Positions 58,669-64,000 of a stretch of 64,000 bases of DNA are shown here, in pieces (within the stretch, counting starts at the first letter, position 1; every line of letters starts with the position of its first letter). Position numbers and translations under genes: made by a program. This DNA comes from Paludicola sp. MB14-C6 (lineage in GTDB: Bacteria; Bacillota; Clostridia; Oscillospirales; Ruminococcaceae), in the NCBI RefSeq assembly GCF_030908625.1, contig NZ_CP133133.1, positions 2,666,001 to 2,730,000 on the forward strand. Direction: 5' to 3'. Below the pieces are notes generated by a model. It saw only the letters and a list, made by a program, of their open reading frames with translations, was not told where the DNA came from and did not search any database.

Positions 58669-59442
58669 GTGAATACAGGTGGAGATGTAGCAGAACAAAT
58701 TGTTCGGATGAGTCTCAATGGGGTTGAAGTAGCTGCAAAAATAACTGGTGCTGGTGCTAAACAACTTGCCATGATGCTTTATGCAATGTCAAAGGAGCAA
58801 AACAAAACCAAAGGGAAAATGCGAATGTCATCGATGATTAAAAGTGGTAAGGAACTAAAGGTGTTTTCGATTAACGATAAAGACTTGCAGAAGTTTACCG
58901 AAGTCGCAAAAAAGTATGGTGTTCTTTATTGTGTCTTGCGTGATAAAGATATCACGGATGGCTTATCTGATATTATGGTTAGAGCGGAAGATGCTTCAAA
59001 GATTAACCGAATTTTTGAACGACTACAGCTTGGATGTGTTGATGTCGCAGCTATAAAAAGTGAACTAGTAAAAAATAAGGAAACTAAGCATGCAGCAAAA
59101 CAAGAAGCTGATAAAGGGTATGAATCTAAGGATAATAAAGATCAGTTGATAGATAAGTTAATGGAAAAGCCAACGCAAAAGGAACAACCCACAAATCAAA
59201 ACCCCACGATGGCTCAAACGATAAAATCCTTTCCGTCAGAGCCTACCTCAAAGAGCAAAAAAAATTCCGCAAAGGGTGTTTCTAGTAAAGATGATATATC
59301 ATATAGGCCATCTGTTCGTAAAGAACTAAATGAAATAAAGAGAGAGAAGACGGAATCATCAAAGGTAAGCACACCGCAAAAGCAACTTACCCATAAAGCA
59401 CCTAAAAAGAAGAAATCCAAGAAAGTGAAAGGGAGATCATAG
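58669..59442 (+). CDS. pcfB: PcfB-family conjugation accessory protein
   Basis: 257 residues from GTG at 58669 after TGGAGGAGTGTGAATC. The first 120 residues match PcfB/DUF3801: V-A-E-Q-I-V-R-M-S-L-N-G-x-E-V-A, I-T-G-A-G-A-K-Q-L-A, Y-G-V-L-Y-C-V-L-R-D-K. The second half is Lys/Glu/Ser-rich and ends with K-K-K-S-K-K-V-K-G-R, a likely disordered tail. In enterococcal pCF10, PcfB helps recruit the relaxosome to the coupling protein. Confidence 0.9.
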   Translation: MNTGGDVAEQIVRMSLNGVEVAAKITGAGAKQLAMMLYAMSKEQNKTKGKMRMSSMIKSGKELKVFSINDKDLQKFTEVAKKYGVLYCVLRDKDITDGLSDIMVRAEDASKINRIFERLQLGCVDVAAIKSELVKNKETKHAAKQEADKGYESKDNKDQLIDKLMEKPTQKEQPTNQNPTMAQTIKSFPSEPTSKSKKNSAKGVSSKDDISYRPSVRKELNEIKREKTESSKVSTPQKQLTHKAPKKKKSKKVKGRS

Positions 59443-59444
59443 TT

Positions 59445-60344
59445 ATGGATAATTACGATGGAATAATACAAGATAATACACTGCCTAAAAGCCAAGACAA
59501 TTGCAGTACGAATTTTAATAAATCAATGTGGATAGAGCAAAAACAAAAGATGCGAGATGATGCGTATGCCTTAATTGATAAAACAGCGAAAGAGCTTATT
59601 GCAGATATGGGTTTATTCAAGTCATATCTCAATGTTCAAAGTAAGTTTGATCGATATTCTGTTGGTAATGCGTTGTTGGTAGCAGCACAAAAACCTGACG
59701 CTGTGAAATTGGCTGATGTTAAGTCTTGGAAAGATAACAATATCTATATTAAGAAAGGTGAAAAAGGACTAATTATATTAGAACCAGGGGACCAATTTAA
59801 GCGCGAAGATGGATCGGTTGGTGTTTCTTATAATGCGAAAAAGATGTTTGATGTTACGCAAACTACCGCAAAAGAAACACCAATTTCTTTTGTGAAAAAA
59901 GATACCCGAATTCTTATTAAAGCGTTACTCAATAATTGTCCAGTTCCTGTAAACATTAGCGATGATCTCCCGAATGATACTGGCGCGATTTATAAACATG
60001 AAACAAAAGAAATTCATATTAAATCTGGTATGAATGGAGACGATATTTTTCGTTCTCTTTCTAGTCAAATAGCTTATGCTATGATGGATAATGGTAATTA
60101 TACTAATCCTAATAATTCATTTGCTGCTTATTGTGTATCTTATATTGTTTGCAAGAGAAATGGTATTGATGTTAGTAATTACTCGTTTGAACAGCTACCA
60201 AGTCATTATCAAGAGATGTCTACAAAAGATATTCGTGTTGAACTTGCAAAAATAAGAGATTGTGCAAATGAATTAACTACTAATATGGCAAGGGTTTTAG
60301 AACCAGCTAAGCAAAGTGAAACTAGAACTATATCATCAAGATAA
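59445..60344 (+). CDS. ArdC-like ssDNA-binding domain protein
   Basis: 299 residues, ATG at 59445 after GGGAGATCATAGTT. The N-terminal half shows F-D-R-Y-S-V-G-N-A-L-L-V-A-A-Q-K-P-D-A and the W-K-D-N-N-I-Y-I-K-K-G-E-K-G pattern of ArdC N-domains, also present at the head of the giant protein at 46292. The C-terminal metallopeptidase-like half has A-I-Y-K-H-E-T-K-E-I-H-I but no clear H-E-x-x-H, so proteolysis is doubtful. ArdC-type proteins protect incoming single strands from restriction. Confidence 0.85.
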   Translation: MDNYDGIIQDNTLPKSQDNCSTNFNKSMWIEQKQKMRDDAYALIDKTAKELIADMGLFKSYLNVQSKFDRYSVGNALLVAAQKPDAVKLADVKSWKDNNIYIKKGEKGLIILEPGDQFKREDGSVGVSYNAKKMFDVTQTTAKETPISFVKKDTRILIKALLNNCPVPVNISDDLPNDTGAIYKHETKEIHIKSGMNGDDIFRSLSSQIAYAMMDNGNYTNPNNSFAAYCVSYIVCKRNGIDVSNYSFEQLPSHYQEMSTKDIRVELAKIRDCANELTTNMARVLEPAKQSETRTISSR

Positions 60345-60354
60345 GGAGTTTGAG

Positions 60355-60542
60355 ATGAAAACAAGCAAGCGAGTAATTGCAGTCGATGATTTTGAATACA
60401 GGGTAATGGTTAAGGCTGTCAACGAATTTAGGACAGACTTGAAAAAAGATGAAAAACCTACAGAAGAAGTGGATATTTGCTAATTAAAATAATAGATGCC
60501 CCTACTCAAAAAGGAAAGAAGGTGGACCGTGCGGGAAGATAA
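60355..60542 (+). pseudogene. Frameshifted small ICE gene between the ArdC-like gene and virD4
   Basis: ATG at 60355 after AAGGAGTTTGAG opens 42 codons (K-R-V-I-A-V-D-D-F-E-Y-R-V-M-V-K-A-V-N-E-F-R and P-T-E-E-V-D), then I-C and stop at 60483. In the next frame the expected ending continues: L-I-K-I-I-D-A-P-T-Q-K-G-K-K, to a stop at 60542. In other clostridial ICEs this is one protein of about 60 residues, so one base has been lost or gained near 60474. Function unknown. Its end overlaps the virD4 start, as in intact relatives. Confidence 0.78.
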
Positions 60543-62349
60543 ACTATCAAAACAAAATCTAATCCTGTACTTGTTAGGTATGATACCAATCACTTGGTTA
60601 GGGGCACTTTTTGCACCTTCTCTTAACGGTGGACTTTTGGAAATACTAGAAAATCTATCATTAACATTGCAGAGCCCTTTTAAAATAGTATGGTGTGGGG
60701 ATAGTTTTCGTACTATCCTCATTTTTCTTGTATGTTATTGTTTCGGAATTGGAATATATCTTTCTACAGCTAGGAATTATCGAAGGCGTGAGGAACATGG
60801 TAGTGCAAAATGGGGTGTCAGTGCGATTGTCAATAAAAGGTACAAGGATAGAAATAATGAGAAAAATAAGTTGCTCACACAGAATGTTGCAATCGGATTA
60901 GATGGTCGAAAGCATAGAAGAAATTTAAATGTATTAGTAGTAGGTGGATCGGGAGCAGGTAAAACTAGATTCTACGCTAAACCGAACATTATGCAGGCAA
61001 ATACTTCTTTTGTAGTACTTGACCCGAAGGGCGAGCTCTTGCGAGATACGGGAAATCTATTAAAAAATAAAGGTTATGAAATCAAGGTGATTGACCTAAT
61101 CAATATGGATAAATCCCATTGCTATAATCCATTTGTGTATCTGCATAATGATAATGATATTCAAAAGCTAGTAACGAATTTATTTAAGAATACCACACCA
61201 AAAGGTTCACAGAGTCAAGATCCATTTTGGGATCAGGCGGCAACTATGCTTTTGCTAGCTCTCGTTTTTTATCTCCACTATGAAGCACCCGAGGATGAAC
61301 AAAACTTTCCTATGGTTATGGAGATGATTCGTGCAGGTGAAGTTCGAGAAGATAATGATGAATATCAAAGTCCTCTTGATGAATTGTTTAATAGACTAGA
61401 AGACAGAGAACCGAATCACATTGCATTAAAGTACTATCGCAATTATCGTTCCGGTTCAGCAAAGACCCTAAAGTCAATTCAGATTACATTGGTATCTCGA
61501 CTTGAAAAATTCAACCTTGATTCGCTTGCTGGTATAACACAAACAGATGAACTTGATTTGTGGAACATAGGCGAAAAGAAAACTGCTATCTTCGGAGTTA
61601 TCCCCGATAATGATAGCAGTTTTAATTTTATAATTGGTATGTTGTATACGCAACTGTTCCAACAACTTTATTATCAAGCAGACCATATCCATGGTGGTAG
61701 GTTGCCAATACATGTTCATTTTGTAATGGATGAGTTTGCAAATGTGGCTCTACCGGATGAATTTGATAAGTTGCTTTCTACAATGCGTTCAAGGGAGATA
61801 TCAGTATCAATTATTATTCAAAACTTAGCACAGCTCAAAGCATTGTTTGAAAAGCAATGGGAAAGTATTGTAGGTAACTGTGATGAGTTTTTATATCTTG
61901 GTGGTAATGAGCAATCTACCCATGAGTATGTTTCAAAGCTACTCGGTAAGGAAACGATAGACACAAACACCTACGGACAAAGCAAAGGGCGAAACGGAAG
62001 CTATTCTACCAACTATCAAACAACAGGGCGGGAACTCTTAACACCAGATGAAGTGCGTATGCTTGATAATAAGTACGCACTCTTGTTTGTTCGTGGAGAG
62101 CGGCCTATATTGGATGAGAAATTCCATATTTTAAAGCATATTAATGTTGCGCTTACAACAGATGGTGGTGCTTCTTCATTTAATCATGGCAAAGATTTAT
62201 ACTCGAGTGCAACCATTGAATTTGACCAAACTTTATTAAATAAAGGAATTGAATTTGATGTTAGCAACCTAAACTATGAACTTCTATCAGAAGAAGAATT
62301 AGAAGAAAAATTCAAACAAAAATTGGAGGAAAAGAAAGATGAAAAATAA
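60529..62349 (+). CDS. virD4: VirD4-type coupling protein (T4CP)
   Basis: About 606 residues. GTG at 60529 is chosen because GAAGGTGG lies just upstream; an ATG at 60496 without a ribosome site is also in frame. Two N-terminal membrane helices (residues about 8-28 and 58-80), Walker A V-G-G-S-G-A-G-K-T-R near 139, D-P-K-G-E-L, Walker B F-V-M-D-E-F-A-N-V and the R-S-R-E-I-S-V-S-I-I-I-Q-N motif are complete. It feeds the relaxase-DNA complex into the T4SS channel. It is coupled to the Maff2 gene by an 11-base overlap. Confidence 0.95.
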   Translation: MREDKLSKQNLILYLLGMIPITWLGALFAPSLNGGLLEILENLSLTLQSPFKIVWCGDSFRTILIFLVCYCFGIGIYLSTARNYRRREEHGSAKWGVSAIVNKRYKDRNNEKNKLLTQNVAIGLDGRKHRRNLNVLVVGGSGAGKTRFYAKPNIMQANTSFVVLDPKGELLRDTGNLLKNKGYEIKVIDLINMDKSHCYNPFVYLHNDNDIQKLVTNLFKNTTPKGSQSQDPFWDQAATMLLLALVFYLHYEAPEDEQNFPMVMEMIRAGEVREDNDEYQSPLDELFNRLEDREPNHIALKYYRNYRSGSAKTLKSIQITLVSRLEKFNLDSLAGITQTDELDLWNIGEKKTAIFGVIPDNDSSFNFIIGMLYTQLFQQLYYQADHIHGGRLPIHVHFVMDEFANVALPDEFDKLLSTMRSREISVSIIIQNLAQLKALFEKQWESIVGNCDEFLYLGGNEQSTHEYVSKLLGKETIDTNTYGQSKGRNGSYSTNYQTTGRELLTPDEVRMLDNKYALLFVRGERPILDEKFHILKHINVALTTDGGASSFNHGKDLYSSATIEFDQTLLNKGIEFDVSNLNYELLSEEELEEKFKQKLEEKKDEK

Positions 62350-62686
62350 AAAGAGAACAACCAAATTATTGATGAGTAGTAAGATGAAAAAGGGATTTCG
62401 TTATTATGCAGCAGCTATTCTTTGTTGCTGTGTAACTGTAGCTATGACATCAACTGTCTTTGCAGCTAGTGGTGACCCGTTGGCGGTTATTAACAACCTA
62501 TCAGATTTTATATTCGGTATCATTAGAGCCATCGGACTTATCCTTTTAGGTTTTGGCATTGTGCAAATTGGTTTATCTCTAAAATCTCACGACCCATCAC
62601 AAAGAGCGAATGGATTTTTGACATTAGCAGGTGGTGTTATTATTACTTTTGCTAAAGAGATTTTGAATTTGATTACCGGAGCATAA
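62339..62686 (+). CDS. Maff2 / VirB2-like small T4SS membrane protein
   Basis: 115 residues, ATG at 62339 after TGGAGGAAAAGAAAG. A basic leader and signal-like helix ending T-V-F-A-A, then two membrane helices: I-I-R-A-I-G-L-I-L-L-G-F-G-I-V and L-T-L-A-G-G-V-I-I-T-F-A-K. L-K-S-H-D-P-S-Q-R between them is the Maff2 hallmark. These proteins take the VirB2/TrbC position next to VirD4 in Gram-positive ICEs and may form the transfer channel or pilin-like subunit. Confidence 0.88.
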   Translation: MKNKKRTTKLLMSSKMKKGFRYYAAAILCCCVTVAMTSTVFAASGDPLAVINNLSDFIFGIIRAIGLILLGFGIVQIGLSLKSHDPSQRANGFLTLAGGVIITFAKEILNLITGA

Positions 62687-62693
62687 ATAAAAT

Positions 62694-62719
62694 AGCAGCC
62701 TGTTGCAAAACAGGCTGTT
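62694..62719 (+). terminator. Hairpin after the Maff2 gene
   Basis: A perfect 11-bp stem AGCAGCCTGTT / AACAGGCTGTT (G-T tolerant) with a GCAA loop. The T-run is poor, so it may be an attenuator or mark the junction with inserted cargo. Confidence 0.65.
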
Positions 62720-62783
62720 AATATACAGTATGAGTGTTATTTACTCTTTAGTTAAATAATATTCTTGGGTAGGAATCTTATAG

Positions 62784-64000
62784 TTATTTAATACCTTTCC
62801 GTTTTCGCCTCCGTGCATTTAACCTCTTCGCTATAACAATTAGAATTAAAGATGAGATAAGGCTTGAAGTAACTATTCCTATTGGCCATATAATTGAACT
62901 ATCTGCTTTATTAAGATAAGAGACCAATTCTATTAGCAGTGGGATAATTTGAATCACAGCAAGAAGTATAGCGATAACATTAATAACCTTGCTTTCGCGC
63001 TCTGCCGACTGACTACTATGTAGCTCTACAATATGTTCTAAGTGAGATAGATTTCTATAATAGCTTTCAAGCAATTCAGGAGTCTTAAAAGCTTTAGCTA
63101 TAGAGTTTGATAGATTTTGAGGAAGAATATACTTAAAATTATTGATATTCCAAAAGTTTATTGTTTTTCCAAACTCAGTATATAATTCTTCAATATTTTT
63201 TAATGAAATTTTATTAGTAGATGTTAATTCTGTCACAATTCGCTGGTTAGTTCTGGATATTGCGGCGTTTTGAAATAATATTAACTCACATATAAATATG
63301 ATTGCTATCTCATTGTCGAGATTGTTAATATAACTATTAGAAAAATCATTAAAGATATAGATTAGGCACGAAGAGGACACATATGCCTCATAAAAGTCAT
63401 ATTGTGCGATATTGTTGTCAGCTATTTCTTTAAGTTGATTTGACTTTATATTATAATTCACATATTCACTTCTGTAGGCTTCACCTGCTAACATAGCATG
63501 AAATTCTTTCTCTTCATCTGGCTTTTTAGGCAAACATACAATGCATTTGGGGTTATCAATTCTTACAATACCACATTCATCAAGTAAAAACATATCTATT
63601 TGTCTATAGGTGCTTTCACTACTGTTAGATAAATATATATGGTCTGTAGATATCTGGTCCTCAATAAAAGTTATCTCATGTTTGTTTTGGGGAATAATTA
63701 TGGTTAATATAAAAAGACCTGTTTGATAATGTTCAGTTAAGACTAATTGGACTTCTTCAAATGAAACAGCATGTCCATCGTTAAGAATTCCATCTTTTTC
63801 AATATCAGCATAATTATCTCCCGTACAAGCAAATCCATATTCTCCTAAAAATTTTCGAGTTAATTGGCTACAAATATTATTGCTACACTCATATTTTGAC
63901 TGTTGTTGTAACTTTTGAATGTAAACATTCGATAATTTTGTATGTTCATTTTCCACAATAGATACGTTGCTGTTTTTAAGTACACAAGGAATTAAAATAT
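62784..64000 (-). CDS. Unknown membrane protein on the opposite strand, 5' end probably outside window
   Basis: About 405 residues visible. The frame stays open to the window edge and the GTG at 63956 has no ribosome site, so the start is probably beyond 64000. A long soluble region with a C-x-V-C-L-P-K-K-P segment is followed by a helical part and two C-terminal membrane helices (I-A-I-L-L-A-V-I-Q-I-I-P-L-L and I-V-T-S-S-L-I-S-S-L-I-L-I-V-I), ending in K-R-L-N-A-R-R-R-K-R-K. The two-helix tail recalls RMD1/CorA-like layouts but no diagnostic motif was found. As an inverted gene inside a conjugation module it looks like cargo. Confidence 0.65.
   Translation of the reverse strand, partial: ILIPCVLKNSNVSIVENEHTKLSNVYIQKLQQQSKYECSNNICSQLTRKFLGEYGFACTGDNYADIEKDGILNDGHAVSFEEVQLVLTEHYQTGLFILTIIIPQNKHEITFIEDQISTDHIYLSNSSESTYRQIDMFLLDECGIVRIDNPKCIVCLPKKPDEEKEFHAMLAGEAYRSEYVNYNIKSNQLKEIADNNIAQYDFYEAYVSSSCLIYIFNDFSNSYINNLDNEIAIIFICELILFQNAAISRTNQRIVTELTSTNKISLKNIEELYTEFGKTINFWNINNFKYILPQNLSNSIAKAFKTPELLESYYRNLSHLEHIVELHSSQSAERESKVINVIAILLAVIQIIPLLIELVSYLNKADSSIIWPIGIVTSSLISSLILIVIAKRLNARRRKRKGIK

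Larger units (their letters stand above)
30231..64000. mobile_element. Integrative conjugative element (left end to beyond the window)
   Basis: The left boundary is where manganese-catalase homology stops. Inside are parA-parB partition genes, a Tad-type pilus locus, an ICE accessory block, a giant ArdC/methylase/helicase protein, MobC, a MOBP relaxase, PcfB, VirD4 and Maff2. No integrase, VirB4 or VirB6 is in the window; with the right-hand attachment site they are expected further right. Most genes run rightward, away from the left end. Secondary insertions are listed separately. Confidence 0.88.

Overview
The window looks like a chromosomal segment of a low-GC, spore-forming Gram-positive bacterium of the class Clostridia, probably near the gut Oscillospirales. 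The signs are AGGAGG-type ribosome sites, frequent TTG and GTG starts, AT-rich codons, a LicT-controlled PTS operon, a CotJC-like manganese catalase fragment and REP-associated transposases. No rRNA, tRNA or CRISPR array was seen.

Positions 1-30,230 are ordinary chromosome. They hold: (1) a catabolic island with a URO-D-family protein, two Gfo/Idh/MocA oxidoreductases, a ThuA-domain protein and two AraC regulators; (2) an envelope lipid/glycan operon (MGDG-type glycosyltransferase, polysaccharide deacetylase, LPG-synthase-like membrane protein); (3) a three-gene operon of an MFS transporter, a small membrane protein and a secreted anchored protein; (4) an APC permease, then GNAT, RAYT and NUDIX genes, each preceded by a related promoter; (5) two paralogous tiny proteins; (6) a TetR-controlled glycerol-type operon (GlpA-like and GlpB-like flavoproteins, DUF1667 protein, FGGY kinase, alkyl-DHAP-synthase-like flavoprotein); (7) a complete PTS operon (licT, crr, ptsI, ptsH, ptsG) behind a recognisable RAT antiterminator. 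In that operon LicT has lost both PRD2 histidines and HPr has lost Ser46.

At about 30,230 the chromosome stops inside a manganese-catalase gene and an integrative conjugative element (ICE) begins. It runs past the right edge of the window. Its order is parA-parB; a Tad-type (type IVc) pilus locus with Flp-like pilin, prepilin peptidase, CpaB, TadZ, TadA, TadB, TadC, two pseudopilin-like proteins and two surface proteins; an ICE accessory block; a 2329-residue ArdC/methylase/SNF2-helicase protein; toprim and YodL/DUF3846 proteins; MobC, a MOBP relaxase, PcfB, a second ArdC-like protein, VirD4 and a Maff2 (VirB2-like) protein. The integrase and the remaining T4SS genes are not in the window.

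The ICE has itself been invaded several times. A group II intron sits in tadA at the GEMRD motif and splicing would restore the frame exactly. An IS200 splits a small winged-helix-like gene. A 117-codon cargo gene with its own promoter and terminator sits between tadB and tadC. Two DUF4230 genes are bracketed by 87-bp direct repeats. An opposite-strand membrane protein gene follows the Maff2 gene. A complete TnpV-family gene with its own ribosome site lies out of frame inside the giant helicase gene. Five terminator-like hairpins lie inside ICE coding sequences. The best candidate for a little-described system is the conjugation-linked Tad pilus with its secreted DnaJ-zinc-finger-like surface protein.
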